From Nocardiopsis algeriensis (lineage in GTDB: Bacteria; Actinomycetota; Actinomycetes; Streptosporangiales; Streptosporangiaceae): a DNA stretch of 64,000 nucleotides. A model generated the notes under the pieces. The model worked only from the letters and a program-made list of their open reading frames with translations, did not search any database and had not been told where the DNA came from. Position 1 is the first letter of the stretch. Every line of letters begins with the position of its first letter. The position numbers and the translations under genes were made by a program. Location: contig NZ_JACHJO010000007.1 in NCBI RefSeq assembly GCF_014203695.1, forward strand, positions 281,793 through 345,792, in the 5' to 3' direction. Positions 8,424 through 17,060 of the stretch are shown here, one piece after another.

Positions 8424-9401
8424 ATGGAGTTCTCCTTCCTGAACGAGCTTCCCAAGATCGTGTGGATGCTCATCGGGATCGCCGTCTTCCTCGCCGTCAT
8501 CGGACTGCTGCTGGTGCTGGTCGACCTGCCGCGCACCCGGCGGGACCGCTGGCAGGCGTTCCTCTTCCTCGCCCCCGCCCTGCTCCTCCTCCTGGGCGGC
8601 ATCGTCTATCCGGGCGTGCGCACCACCCTCCTGTCCTTCTACGACCGCTCGGGCGAGACGTTCGTGGGGCTGGACAACTACCTGTGGATGTTCGAGCGCC
8701 CCGAGATCCTCCAGGTGCTGTTCAACACCCTGCTGTGGGTGCTGTTCGCACCGCTGCTGTCCACCGCCATCGGGCTGGTGTACTCGGTGCTGGTGGATCG
8801 CTCCCGGTTCGAGCCGATCGCCAAGTCGCTGGTGTTCATGCCGATGGCGATCTCGTTCGTCGGCGCGAGCATCATCTGGCGCTTCGTGTTCGCCTACCGG
8901 CCCGCCGACCAGGAGCAGTACGGCCTGTTCAACCAGATCGTCGTGTGGCTGGGCGGTGAGCCCAGGCTGTGGCTGCTCGAACAGCCCATCAACACATTCC
9001 TGCTGATCCTGGTGCTGATCTGGGTGCAGGCCGGGTTCGCCATGGTCGTGCTCTCGGCCGCGATCAAGGCCATCCCCGCCGACATGGTCGAAGCGGCCCG
9101 GATCGACGGGGCCGGCCCCTTCAACCTGTTCTTCCGCATCACCCTGCCGACGGTGTGGCCGACCCTGCTGGTCGTGTTCATCACCATCACGGTCCAGACG
9201 CTGAAGGTCTTCGACATCGTCCGCACCATGACCGGCGGCAACTACGGGACCAGCGTGATCGCCAACGAGATGTACAGCCAAGCCTTCCAGCAGGGCCAGA
9301 CCGGTCAGGGGTCGGCACTGGCCGTGTTCCTGTTCGTACTGGTCATCCCACTGGTCGTGGTACAGATCCGCCGGATGCGCAAGGCGAGGGAGCTGGCATG
9401 A
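8424..9401 (+). CDS. Sugar ABC transporter permease (AglF-like)
   Basis: A 325-residue inner-membrane permease with about seven to eight hydrophobic segments. The EAA loop that contacts the ATPase is EAARIDGAGPFNLFFRITLP near residue 228. An extra N-terminal membrane helix (MEFSFLNELPKIVWMLIGI) precedes the core, as in alpha-glucoside permeases of the AglF type. It overlaps the next gene by ATGA, so the two permeases are translationally coupled and presumably form a heterodimer. The start at ATG 8424 follows AAGGGACC. Confidence 0.9.
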   Translation: MEFSFLNELPKIVWMLIGIAVFLAVIGLLLVLVDLPRTRRDRWQAFLFLAPALLLLLGGIVYPGVRTTLLSFYDRSGETFVGLDNYLWMFERPEILQVLFNTLLWVLFAPLLSTAIGLVYSVLVDRSRFEPIAKSLVFMPMAISFVGASIIWRFVFAYRPADQEQYGLFNQIVVWLGGEPRLWLLEQPINTFLLILVLIWVQAGFAMVVLSAAIKAIPADMVEAARIDGAGPFNLFFRITLPTVWPTLLVVFITITVQTLKVFDIVRTMTGGNYGTSVIANEMYSQAFQQGQTGQGSALAVFLFVLVIPLVVVQIRRMRKARELA

Positions 9402-10369
9402 GCAACAGAACCCCCGAGGTAGAGGCCGCGGCGGCGAACCCCGAGATCCCGGTCCCCCGCGGGAGCGCGGCGGCCCGGGTGCGCCGCAGGCTCAGCGGGT
9501 CGACGGCGAGCCTGGTCGCGCTCGTCATCGCCGTGGTGTGGACGGTGCCGACCGCGGGCCTGTTCATCTCCTCCTTCCGCCCGGCCGAGCAGATCCGGAC
9601 CAGCGGCTGGTGGACGTTCTTCGCCTCCCCCGAGGTGACGCTCGACAACTACCGGGACGTACTGTTCGGCAGTGCCAGCGACGGCAGGCTGGCCAGCTAC
9701 TTCGTCAACTCGTTCGTGATCACGCTGCCGGCGACGGTGTTCGTCGTGGGTATCGCGGCTCTGGCCGCCTACGCCCTGGCGTGGACGGACTTCCGCGGCC
9801 GCGACTGGCTCTTCCTGGGGGTCTTCGCGCTCCAGATCGTGCCGCTGCAGATGTCGCTGGTGCCGCTGCTGCGCTTCTTCTCCCAGGGCGTGGTGATCGG
9901 CGGTGTGCAGGTCCTGCCCGCGTGGGAGCTGACCGGCGCCATGGCGTTCACGAACGTGTGGGTGGCACACACGATCTTCGGCCTGCCGCTGGGGATCTTC
10001 CTCCTGCACAACTTCATCGCGCAACTGCCGAAGAGCCTGTTCGAGGCGGCCCGTGTGGACGGCGCCGGACACGGCCGCATCTTCATGCGGATCGTGCTCC
10101 CGCTCATCGTCCCGGCCCTGGTGTCGCTGGGCATCTTCCAGTTCCTCTGGGTGTGGAACGACCTGCTGGTGGCGCTGATCTTCACGGGGAACTCGGCCGA
10201 GACCGCGCCGCTGACGGTCCGCCTCGCCGAGCTCGCCGGCACCCGGGGCGAGGCCTGGCACCGCCTCACAGCGGGTGCCTTCGTGTCGATGATCATCCCG
10301 CTGCTCGTGTTCTTCCTGCTCCAGCGCTACTTCGTCCGCGGCCTCCTGGCCGGCAGCGTCAAGGGCTGA
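9398..10369 (+). CDS. Sugar ABC transporter permease (AglG-like)
   Basis: A 323-residue second permease subunit with about six membrane helices. Its EAA motif is EAARVDGAGHGRIFMRIVLP near residue 218, followed by IVPALVSLGIFQFLWVWND, typical of the MalG/AglG side of carbohydrate importers. An Ala- and Arg-rich cytoplasmic N-terminus of about 40 residues precedes the first helix. The ATG overlaps the stop of the upstream permease (ATGA). It is the last gene of the importer operon; downstream lies repeat-rich non-coding DNA. Confidence 0.9.
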   Translation: MSNRTPEVEAAAANPEIPVPRGSAAARVRRRLSGSTASLVALVIAVVWTVPTAGLFISSFRPAEQIRTSGWWTFFASPEVTLDNYRDVLFGSASDGRLASYFVNSFVITLPATVFVVGIAALAAYALAWTDFRGRDWLFLGVFALQIVPLQMSLVPLLRFFSQGVVIGGVQVLPAWELTGAMAFTNVWVAHTIFGLPLGIFLLHNFIAQLPKSLFEAARVDGAGHGRIFMRIVLPLIVPALVSLGIFQFLWVWNDLLVALIFTGNSAETAPLTVRLAELAGTRGEAWHRLTAGAFVSMIIPLLVFFLLQRYFVRGLLAGSVKG

Positions 10370-10662
10370 CCCCGCCCCCGGCGCCCGAACCGAGCCGCAA
10401 AGGCACGCAAGGGCGCCGGGCCCCACACGAGCACAGCCGCGCCCCAAGGGGTGTGCCGTGAGGGCGCCGGCGGGGTTCTGCAGGAGTGGAGCGAACATCC
10501 GAGGAACGAGGATGTGAGCGCAGCGACGAAGAACCGCGCCTTGAGGGCGCCCGAACCGGGCTGAAGCGAAGCGGAAGCCCAAAGCAAGCACAGTGAGGGC
10601 GCCGGCGGGCGACGGGCGGGCCGAAGCGCAGCGGAGGCCCCAAAGCAAACACGGCCCCCGGC
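10370..10662. repeat. Repeat-rich intergenic region
   Basis: 293 bp without a convincing gene. Repeat A occurs at 10558-10591 and 10618-10652 (both GGGC-GAAGCG-AGCGGA-GCCC then AAAGCAA-CAC); its terminal stems are GGGCT/AGCCC in one copy and GGGCC/GGCCC in the other, a compensatory change. Repeat B, GTGAGGGCGCCGGCGGG, occurs at 10458-10474 and 10593-10609. A further hairpin ACATCC/GGATGT lies near 10495-10516. It separates two convergent operons and may contain terminators or members of a dispersed repeat family. Confidence 0.7.
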
Positions 10663-11586
10663 TCACGACAGCGCGGCGCGCGCGGCTTCCAGGGTGGTGG
10701 TGCGGTAGGCCGCGCCGAAGAGGCAGACGTGGACCAGCAGCGGGTACAGCTGGTGCAGGGCGACCCGGGAACGCCAGCCCTCGGCGAGGGGAGCGGCCTC
10801 GTTGTAGGCGTCGCGTACCCGGTCGAGGTGCGGAAGCCCGAACAGGGCGAGCATCGCCAGATCGGCCTCCCGGTGGCCGCCGTGGGCGGAGGGGTCGACG
10901 AGGACGGCGTCGGAGTCGCGCCAGATCACGTTGCCGTTCCACAGGTCGCCGTGGACGCGGGCCGGTGGTTCGGGGGCGCCGGCCAGGTCGGGGACGGCGT
11001 CGACGACCTTCTCGATGATCCGGCCGTCGGCGGGGGTGAGCCCGCCCTGGTCGACGGCCCGGCGCAGAAAGGGGCGCAGGCGCTGCTCGGCGTAGAAGGA
11101 CGGCCAGTCCCGCGAGGGCGTGTTGTCCACCGGCAGGGGGCCGATGAAGCCGGGCCACTCGGCTCCGAAGCTGTCGGCCCCGGCCAGGTGCATCCCGGCG
11201 AGCTGCCGCCCCAGCCACTCGGCCGCACGCGGGGTGGGCTCACGCTCCTCCACCCACGGCAGCACGACGATGCGCTCGTCCCAGGCCACGACCTCGATCG
11301 CCGGGGAGCCGAAGGCCTGGCCGAGCCAGTCGAGCCCGCGCGCCTCGGTCGAGAGCACGGGGCTGACGGGGACGCCCCGCGACAGGGACTTGACGAACAG
11401 GCGCGTGCCGTCGACCAGCTCCGCGTAGAAGATGTCCCAGTCGTGGTTGCTGCCCGCTCTGGCCGCCCGGCGCACCTCCCGGCCGAGCAGGGCGGTGAGC
11501 CGCTCGGCCATGGTCCCGCTGACCGGGTCCCGCCGTCGGCCCTCGCCTCCTCCGCCGTCGAAGGCGCGCACGATCTCCTCCTCCAC
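10663..11586 (-). CDS. Fructosamine kinase family protein
   Basis: A 307-residue protein of the fructosamine/ketosamine-3-kinase family, which phosphorylates sugar adducts on amines so that they fall off (deglycation). Visible motifs are LFVKSLSRG for the ATP-binding lysine, RVHGDLWNGNVIW for the catalytic loop and VDPSAHGGHREADLAM for metal binding, plus the family-typical GPLPVDNTPSRDW. It begins 5 nt after the phosphatase gene stop, so the two are probably cotranscribed. GTG 11586 lacks a good ribosome-binding site; ATG 11511 (MAERLTALLG) is the main alternative and would remove 25 residues without touching a motif. Confidence 0.85.
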   Translation of the reverse strand: MEEEIVRAFDGGGGEGRRRDPVSGTMAERLTALLGREVRRAARAGSNHDWDIFYAELVDGTRLFVKSLSRGVPVSPVLSTEARGLDWLGQAFGSPAIEVVAWDERIVVLPWVEEREPTPRAAEWLGRQLAGMHLAGADSFGAEWPGFIGPLPVDNTPSRDWPSFYAEQRLRPFLRRAVDQGGLTPADGRIIEKVVDAVPDLAGAPEPPARVHGDLWNGNVIWRDSDAVLVDPSAHGGHREADLAMLALFGLPHLDRVRDAYNEAAPLAEGWRSRVALHQLYPLLVHVCLFGAAYRTTTLEAARAALS

Positions 11587-11591
11587 CGGCC

Positions 11592-12119
11592 CTACCGCCG
11601 CAACCGTGCGACGAGTTCACCGGTGAGGCCCTTGGAGGCGGCCTCCACCATGTTGAGGACGGCGGTGAACCCGTCGTCCCCGCCGTAGTAGGGGTCGGGC
11701 ACCTCGGGGTTGCGACCGCTGCCGGGCGCGAAGGACCGGAAGAGTCTCAGCCGTCCGAGGTCGAACCCATGCTTCTCGCCGTGCTCGTCGACGATGCGCC
11801 GCACCGTGTCGAAATTGTCCAGGTCCATGACCAGGACGAGGTCGCGGGTGACGAGGTGCGAGGGACCGAACTGGCAGGCGGTGTGGTCGGTGAGGTAGCC
11901 GTGGACGCGCAGGGTCGAGGCCGCGCGCGGGTCCATGGCGCCCCCCACGTGCCAGTCGCCCGTGCCCGCGCTGTCCACCTCCACCAGGCCGCCCAGTCCT
12001 GCGCGGTCGATGTCGGCGCGCAGGACCTTCTCGGCCATGGGCGAGCGGCAGATGTTGCCCAGGCACACCACACTGATGCGGTAGGGACCGTCGGGGTCAC
12101 GCGGCTCCGGCAGGTTCAT
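11592..12119 (-). CDS. Low-molecular-weight protein-tyrosine phosphatase
   Basis: A 175-residue phosphatase. The P-loop is VCLGNICRSPMAE with nucleophile Cys19 and Arg25 (CX5R), and the general acid is Asp142 in PDPYYGG. Members dephosphorylate tyrosine on proteins, and in actinomycetes are tied to development, polysaccharide export or virulence; arsenate reductase is unlikely because the DPYY acid loop is intact. ATG 12119 follows AAGAGG at good spacing. Tightly linked to the fructosamine-kinase-like gene. Confidence 0.9.
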   Translation of the reverse strand: MNLPEPRDPDGPYRISVVCLGNICRSPMAEKVLRADIDRAGLGGLVEVDSAGTGDWHVGGAMDPRAASTLRVHGYLTDHTACQFGPSHLVTRDLVLVMDLDNFDTVRRIVDEHGEKHGFDLGRLRLFRSFAPGSGRNPEVPDPYYGGDDGFTAVLNMVEAASKGLTGELVARLRR

Positions 12120-12172
12120 ACCTCTTACCGTAGCCAAAAACCGCTGCGGCCACTCATGTCCCGCGGCGCGCG

Positions 12173-12607
12173 TCATCCCTGGGGCAGGCGCACCACGGTG
12201 ACGAAGAAGTCGTCTATCTGACGTACGACCTTGATGAACTGCTCGAAGTCGACCGGTTTGGGCACGTAGGCGTTGGCGTGCAGGCGGTAGCTGCGCAGCA
12301 CGTCCTCCTCCGCCTCGGAGGTGGTGAGCACCACGACGGGGATGTGCGCGAGCTCCTCGTCGTTCTTGACCTCCTCCAGGACCTCGCGCCCGTCCTTGCG
12401 GGGCAGGTTGAGGTCGAGGAGGACCAGGTGGGGCCGGGGGGCGTCGGCGTACTCGCCCTCACGGCGCAGGAAGCGCAGGGCCTCGACGCCGTCGGAGACC
12501 ACGTGCAGGCGGTTGCCCAGCTTGTGTTCCTCGAACGCCTCCTTGGTCATCAGGACGTCACCGGGATCGTCCTCGACCAGCAGCACCTCGATGGGATGCA
12601 CCAACAT
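12173..12607 (-). CDS. Response regulator (single receiver domain, Rcp1-like)
   Basis: A 144-residue stand-alone receiver. The acidic pair is in LLVEDDPGD, the phosphoacceptor is Asp65 in [13 protein letters not shown], the switch Thr is in [11 protein letters not shown] and the lysine is in YVPKPVDF. There is no output domain, so it acts by contacting other proteins, as Rcp1-type partners of phytochrome-like kinases do. It lies 26 nt downstream of the histidine kinase and is its likely substrate. ATG 12607 is chosen; TTG 12619 and GTG 12601 (better spaced from GCGAGG) are alternatives that alter only the first few residues. Confidence 0.9.
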   Translation of the reverse strand: MLVHPIEVLLVEDDPGDVLMTKEAFEEHKLGNRLHVVSDGVEALRFLRREGEYADAPRPHLVLLDLNLPRKDGREVLEEVKNDEELAHIPVVVLTTSEAEEDVLRSYRLHANAYVPKPVDFEQFIKVVRQIDDFFVTVVRLPQG

Positions 12608-12633
12608 GACCTCGCTCAAGCTCCAGACCCCTG

Positions 12634-14574
12634 TCAGGGCTCCGCCCCGTCGTCGGAGGAAGCCGTACTGCCACCGGATCCGGGCAGGGAGGGAGGCTGT
12701 CCGGCGGGGCTCTCCCCCTCCGCGGCAGTCTCTTCTCCCCGGTCTCCCCGATCCGTGGAACCGGCTGTCGGAGCCGGGCCCGCGGGGGCGGACTCGGCGT
12801 CCTCGGTGCCCTGGACCCCGTCACCGGTAACAACGCCGGGAACGGCTTCGGCGGTTCGCCCGCCCGGGGCGGACTCCTGCCCGAAATCCACTGGCAGGGC
12901 CCAGCATATGCGGGTTCCGGTCCGTGCGGAGTCCCCTTCGGCAGCGGTCCGTGAGGTGTCGAGCCAGATCCGGCCGCCGTGGAACTCGACGATCTTCTTG
13001 CACATCGCCAACCCGATACCGGTTCCCGAGTACTTCTCACGGGTATGCAACCGCTGGAAGATCACGAAGATGCGCTCGGCGTACTGCGGTTCGATCCCGA
13101 TTCCGTTGTCCTCGCAGCAGAAGACCCACTCGTCGCCCTCCCGGTGCACGTCGATGTGCACCCGCGGGTCCTCCTCGCCCCGGAACTTCACGGCGTTGCC
13201 CACCAGGTTGAAGAACAGCTGGGTGAGCAGGGTGCGGTCGCCCTGCACGGTCGGCAGGTCGTCCCACGTGACCTCGGCGCCCGTCTCCTCCAGGCGGGTG
13301 GACAGGTTGCTCAGGGCGTCGTCGAGGGGCTGCTCCAGACCGACCGACGAGAAGTTCTTGGTCCTGCCGACCCGGGAGAAGGCCAGCAGGTCGTTGATGA
13401 GGGTCTGCATGCGCTTGGCACCCTCCACCGCGAAGTCGATGTAGGAGTCGGCACGCTCGTCCAGCTGTCCGTGGTAGCGCCGCTGGAGAAGCTGGCAGAA
13501 GCTGGCGACCTTGCGCAGCGGCTCCTGGAGGTCGTGCGAGGCGACGTAGGCGAACTGCTCCAGCTCCAGGTTGGAGCGGCGCAGCTCCTCGGCCTGCTCC
13601 TCCAGGAGCGCGGACTGCTCCTGGAGCTTGCGCCGTGCGGAGGCGACCTCGTCCAGGTCCTGCACGATGCGCTCGCGCATGGCGTCCACGTCCCGGCCGA
13701 GCCGGACGATCTCGGGAGGGCCGTGCAGGGAGATCCGGTGCGCGTAGTAGCCCTCCGAGACCTGGCGCATGTGTCCCGCGAGCTCCTCGAGGGGGCGCAG
13801 GACCCATTGCTGGAGCATCACCCACAGGAACACCGACAGGAACACCACGACCAGACCGACCAGGACGAGAAGGGCGACGACCTGCTGGGTGGCGAGGGCC
13901 AGGCCGCTGCGAGCCTCGCTGATCTCGCTGTTCAGCTGCTGCACGGCCTCGTCACCGGCCTGGGTCAGGTTCATGTACAGCACGCGGCCGCGGCGCAGGT
14001 CCTCCTGGCTGGGTTCCTGTCCGTTGCTCACCTGTTCCAGGGCGGGCTCGGCGAACTCGTCGGTCCAGACCTGCCCGGCGTCGAGGAAGGCCTGGAGCGC
14101 CTCGGTCACGGCCCCGTCCTGCTCGGGTTCCTCCGTCAGTTCCGCCAGGGCGGCGCGCTGGTCGGTGAGGTTGAGCCGCGCCTCGATGTAGGGCTGGAGA
14201 AACTCGCGGTCCTCGGTGAGGATGTAGCCGCGCAGGGCGTGGTCCTGGGTGAGGTAGGCGGAGCGGGTCTGCTCGACGGAGCTGACCGCGGGCGTGAGGG
14301 AGTCCACCTGGAGGTCCAGGGAGTTGCGGGCGCTGATCGCCGACAGCGTTATGGTCGACACCGCCGCGACGAGAATGACGGCGACCGCGGCCAGGAGGAC
14401 GGTGACCCGGCGGCGCAGGCTCCACGACCTCGCCGAGGCCTCGGGGCGCCCCCGGTCGCCGTTGACGAAATGGGTGCCGCCGACGGACACGCCTCCGGGC
14501 ATGCCGGTTCCCGGGGCCGGCCCGGTTCCCTCTGCGTCGGTCTCCATGGCCGTCCCCTCCTCGGGAGGAGTCAC
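12634..14574 (-). CDS. Membrane sensor histidine kinase
   Basis: A 646-residue kinase. Order: about 55 cytoplasmic residues, membrane helix around 57-80, a roughly 150-residue helical extracytoplasmic sensor (CHASE3-like by length and content), second helix around 232-254, HAMP to about 305, coiled coil, then the dimerisation domain with His347 in [14 protein letters not shown], and an ATPase domain with [15 protein letters not shown] and [11 protein letters not shown]. About 80 acidic, low-complexity residues end the protein. Its GTG overlaps the upstream phosphatase stop (GTGA), so translation is coupled. The kinase core is of the Cph1-like type that pairs with Rcp1-like receivers such as the one downstream. 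Confidence 0.92.
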   Translation of the reverse strand: MTPPEEGTAMETDAEGTGPAPGTGMPGGVSVGGTHFVNGDRGRPEASARSWSLRRRVTVLLAAVAVILVAAVSTITLSAISARNSLDLQVDSLTPAVSSVEQTRSAYLTQDHALRGYILTEDREFLQPYIEARLNLTDQRAALAELTEEPEQDGAVTEALQAFLDAGQVWTDEFAEPALEQVSNGQEPSQEDLRRGRVLYMNLTQAGDEAVQQLNSEISEARSGLALATQQVVALLVLVGLVVVFLSVFLWVMLQQWVLRPLEELAGHMRQVSEGYYAHRISLHGPPEIVRLGRDVDAMRERIVQDLDEVASARRKLQEQSALLEEQAEELRRSNLELEQFAYVASHDLQEPLRKVASFCQLLQRRYHGQLDERADSYIDFAVEGAKRMQTLINDLLAFSRVGRTKNFSSVGLEQPLDDALSNLSTRLEETGAEVTWDDLPTVQGDRTLLTQLFFNLVGNAVKFRGEEDPRVHIDVHREGDEWVFCCEDNGIGIEPQYAERIFVIFQRLHTREKYSGTGIGLAMCKKIVEFHGGRIWLDTSRTAAEGDSARTGTRICWALPVDFGQESAPGGRTAEAVPGVVTGDGVQGTEDAESAPAGPAPTAGSTDRGDRGEETAAEGESPAGQPPSLPGSGGSTASSDDGAEP

Positions 14575-15869
14575 TCCCGCTCTCCGTGTTCCCCGTGTGT
14601 GATGAGCAGCATCGCCACGTCGTCCTGGAGCGGCCCGCCGTTGCGGCGTTCGGCCCCGTCCACCACGTGCTCGGGCAGCGCGTGCAGGGACACGCCCTGC
14701 TCCAGGATGCCGGTGACCAGGCGCCGCAGTCCCGCGACCTCCAGGCGTGCGGGCGGGGCCCCGTCGTAGGCGTCGACGAGGCCGTCGGTGTAGAAGAGGA
14801 TGCTCGCCCCGCGCGGCAGCACGATCTCGTCCACGTCGACCTGCTCGACCGGCGCGACCCCCAGGGGCGGCTGGGGGTTGGCCACGGTCTCCTCGACGGA
14901 CGTGCCGTGCACGACCATGGGCGGCGGGTGTCCGAGGACGCGCAGGCGCATGCGCTCGTCACCGGTGTCCAGGCTGGCCATGCACAGGGTGGCGTACATC
15001 TCCTCCCTGGCGCGCTCGCTGACGAGGATGGCCTCCAGGTTGGGCAGCACGTCGTTCTCGGGAACGCCGGCCATGACGAGGGTGCGCCAGGCGATGCGCA
15101 GGCTCACCCCGAGGGCGGCCTCGTCGGCCCCGTGGCCGCTGACGTCGCCGATGAGCACGTGGGTGGTGCCGTCCTTCTCGACCGCGTCGTAGAAGTCGCC
15201 GCCGACGACGGCGCGCTTGCGCCCCGGCCGGTAGTAGGAGCGGTGGTTGAGGGGGGAGCGCCCGAGGAGGACCTGGGGGAGCAGTCCGCGTTCGAGGCGC
15301 ATGTTCTCGCGGGCGCTCAGGCGGGCCTCGCGGAGCTGGAGGGCGTTCTCGTCGGCGCGGCGGCGCTCGAGGGAGTAGCGCAGGCTGCGACCGAGCAGGG
15401 AGCCGTCGACCTGGCCCTTGACCAGGTAGTCCTGGGCTCCCGCGGCAACGGCGGCGACGCCCTCGTGCTCGTCGTCGAGGCCGGTGAAGACGACGACCGC
15501 GGCGTGGGGGGCGGCCGCCAGGACCTCGCGCAGCAGGTCCAGCCCCTGCGCGTCGGGCAGGTTGAGGTCGAGCAGGACGCAGCCCCGGAAGTCCTTGAGG
15601 TGCTCGCGGGCGTCCTTCAGCGTGGCCACCCAGGTGATGTGCGTGGTCAGCGCGGTCTCGGCGAGCAGTTCCTCGGCGAGGAAGGCGTCGCCCGCGTCGT
15701 CCTCGATCAGCAGGACGTCAACCGATTCGACGGCAGCCTCCAGCCGCTCGTGCAGAACGGTGTCGTCGCCCAGGGGGGCGCTGTCGGCAACGCCCTGGCC
15801 GGAGGCGGCACGGACCGCCTCCCCGCCGACCACCGTCACGGGATCGTGCCCTGTTCTCCTGGTATCCAC
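14571..15869 (-). CDS. Receiver-SpoIIE (PP2C) phosphatase
   Basis: A 432-residue two-domain regulator. A receiver domain covers about residues 50-170 with Asp101 in [13 protein letters not shown] and the acidic patch LLIEDDAGD; a SpoIIE/PP2C domain follows with VVGGDFYDAV, IGDVSGHGADEA and FYTDGLVDAY supplying the metal-binding aspartates. By analogy to RsbU/RsbP/RssB-type proteins it would dephosphorylate an anti-sigma-factor antagonist once its receiver is phosphorylated. No anti-sigma or antagonist gene is nearby. First gene of a three-gene signalling operon with the kinase (4-nt overlap) and the receiver. GTG 15869 follows GAAGGC. Confidence 0.9.
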   Translation of the reverse strand: MDTRRTGHDPVTVVGGEAVRAASGQGVADSAPLGDDTVLHERLEAAVESVDVLLIEDDAGDAFLAEELLAETALTTHITWVATLKDAREHLKDFRGCVLLDLNLPDAQGLDLLREVLAAAPHAAVVVFTGLDDEHEGVAAVAAGAQDYLVKGQVDGSLLGRSLRYSLERRRADENALQLREARLSARENMRLERGLLPQVLLGRSPLNHRSYYRPGRKRAVVGGDFYDAVEKDGTTHVLIGDVSGHGADEAALGVSLRIAWRTLVMAGVPENDVLPNLEAILVSERAREEMYATLCMASLDTGDERMRLRVLGHPPPMVVHGTSVEETVANPQPPLGVAPVEQVDVDEIVLPRGASILFYTDGLVDAYDGAPPARLEVAGLRRLVTGILEQGVSLHALPEHVVDGAERRNGGPLQDDVAMLLITHGEHGERE

Positions 15870-16179
15870 TCATCGCCTTCGGTCTACCGGTCCGCGGTGT
15901 GCACCACCGCGTCTGCGCGTCCGGGACGAGCGCCTCCGGGCGGTTCGGACCGCATGACTCCCAAAACGATAAACGCCACAGCGACGTGTTGACCAGCACG
16001 CGGAGGAGAGAGACATCCGACGTTCCCGGCGGGAACCGGTCTCCGTCCGCACCCGTCGCGGGCCGTGCCCGGGCGGGAACCCGGCCCCGGCAAGGGACGG
16101 ACAGCCGGTCGGGGGAGTCGTGCGCACGGCCCGGATGCCCGTGCAGGTGCTCGGGCACAGGCCGGGACGTACCCCTCAT

Positions 16180-16195
16180 TGTGAGGCAGCTCACA
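16180..16195. promoter_or_regulatory. CRP/GlxR-like operator
   Basis: TGTGAGGCAGCTCACA is a perfect match to TGTGA-N6-TCACA, the consensus for CRP-family regulators including actinobacterial GlxR/Rv3676 homologues. It is centred about 115 bp upstream of the heme oxygenase start, 40 bp before the TTGACA hexamer, an activator-like position. Confidence 0.6.
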
Positions 16196-16205
16196 TGGCA
16201 TGTGA
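16191..16205. promoter_or_regulatory. Second palindrome overlapping the CRP-like site
   Basis: TCACATG-G-CATGTGA, 7-bp perfect arms. It shares the TCACA half-site with the preceding CRP-like palindrome, so two proteins or two dimers could compete or stack. Confidence 0.5.
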
Positions 16206-16255
16206 AGTTTTTTCGACAGAGCGTCATTTCCATCTTGACACCCAACCGCAGCTAA

Positions 16256-16270
16256 ATGACATCATGTCAT
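16256..16270. promoter_or_regulatory. Palindromic operator at the heme oxygenase promoter
   Basis: ATGACATCATGTCAT, a perfect 7-1-7 inverted repeat ending 32 nt before the ATG and covering the expected -10 region. The size and position suit a repressor site, for instance for the TetR protein encoded downstream or an iron or heme regulator; the sequence is not a recognisable DtxR box. Confidence 0.55.
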
Positions 16271-16302
16271 ATAGATCTCCACACGAAAGGGCGGAGAACG
16301 CC

Positions 16303-16986
16303 ATGGGCGTGACAGCCGAGACCCCCGCGCCGGTCTCCCCCGGTCCCGAACCGTTCTCCGAACGCCTCAAGGCGTCGACCTGGACCCACCACCAAGCCGC
16401 CGAGGCCCACGGCTTCACCCAGGCGCTCCTCGGCGGCACCCTCTCCCGAGAGGGCTACACCGACATGGTCGCCCAGCACTACTTCGCCTACACCGCACTG
16501 GAGGAGGTCGGCCGCACCCTGGCCGGCGACCCGCTGGCCGACCGCTTCCTGCTCCCCGCACTCGAACGGGTCCCCGCACTGGTGCGCGACCTGGAGCACC
16601 TGGTCGGACCGGACTGGCGCGACCGGATCTCGCCCACCCCCGCCACCCGCACCTACACGGCGCGCATCGAGCAGATGGCCGACCGCCCCGAGGGGTTCGT
16701 GGCCCACCACTACACCCGCTACATGGGCGACGTGTCCGGCGGCCAGTTCATCCGCCGCGTGGCCGCCAGAACCTACGGGATCACCGACGAGGCGGGCGTG
16801 GCCTTCTACGTCTTCGACGCGCTGGGCAGCCTGCCGAGGTTCCGGGAGGGCTACCGCGCGCGGCTCGACTCCCTGGAACTGGACGCGGCCGCCGCCGACC
16901 GGGTCGTCGCCGAGACCCGGCTGGCCTACCAGCTCAACACCGAGGTGCTCGCCGACCTCGGCAAGCTGTACACACCCGCCTCCTGA
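16303..16986 (+). CDS. Biliverdin-producing heme oxygenase
   Basis: A 227-residue HmuO/HO-1 type enzyme that opens heme to biliverdin, Fe2+ and CO. The proximal heme ligand lies in THHQAAEAHGF (His29 or His30) and the distal helix carries YMGDVSGGQFIRR with Asp143 and the flexible glycines. In actinobacteria the role is iron recovery from heme. ATG 16303 follows GGCGGAG at good spacing; an in-frame ATG at 16264 lies inside a palindrome and lacks such a site. No heme importer is adjacent. A TetR regulator follows 74 bp downstream. The promoter region carries three palindromes, implying regulated expression. Confidence 0.93.
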   Translation: MGVTAETPAPVSPGPEPFSERLKASTWTHHQAAEAHGFTQALLGGTLSREGYTDMVAQHYFAYTALEEVGRTLAGDPLADRFLLPALERVPALVRDLEHLVGPDWRDRISPTPATRTYTARIEQMADRPEGFVAHHYTRYMGDVSGGQFIRRVAARTYGITDEAGVAFYVFDALGSLPRFREGYRARLDSLELDAAAADRVVAETRLAYQLNTEVLADLGKLYTPAS

Positions 16987-17060
16987 GGCTCCGGCCCCTT
17001 CCCCGGTCCCAGGGACCGGGCCGGACCGGCCCGCTCCGCGCAGCGTGCCACCATAGGGTC

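Larger units (their letters stand above)
15870..16302. promoter_or_regulatory. 433-bp divergent control region
   Basis: The region between the phosphatase operon and heme oxygenase holds no gene. The half nearest heme oxygenase has three palindromes listed separately (16180-16195, 16191-16205, 16256-16270) and a TTGACA hexamer at 16235-16240; a -10-like CATCAT at 16260-16265 (19-nt spacer) falls inside the third palindrome. The left half shows no clear promoter for the phosphatase operon, only an AT-richer patch at 15963-15977. Confidence 0.6.

Noticed and set aside
10327..10652. Short minus-strand frames in the repeat-rich gap, seen as possible small genes
   Set aside because: Arg/Pro-rich, made mostly of the repeats, no ribosome-binding sites and no recognisable motif.
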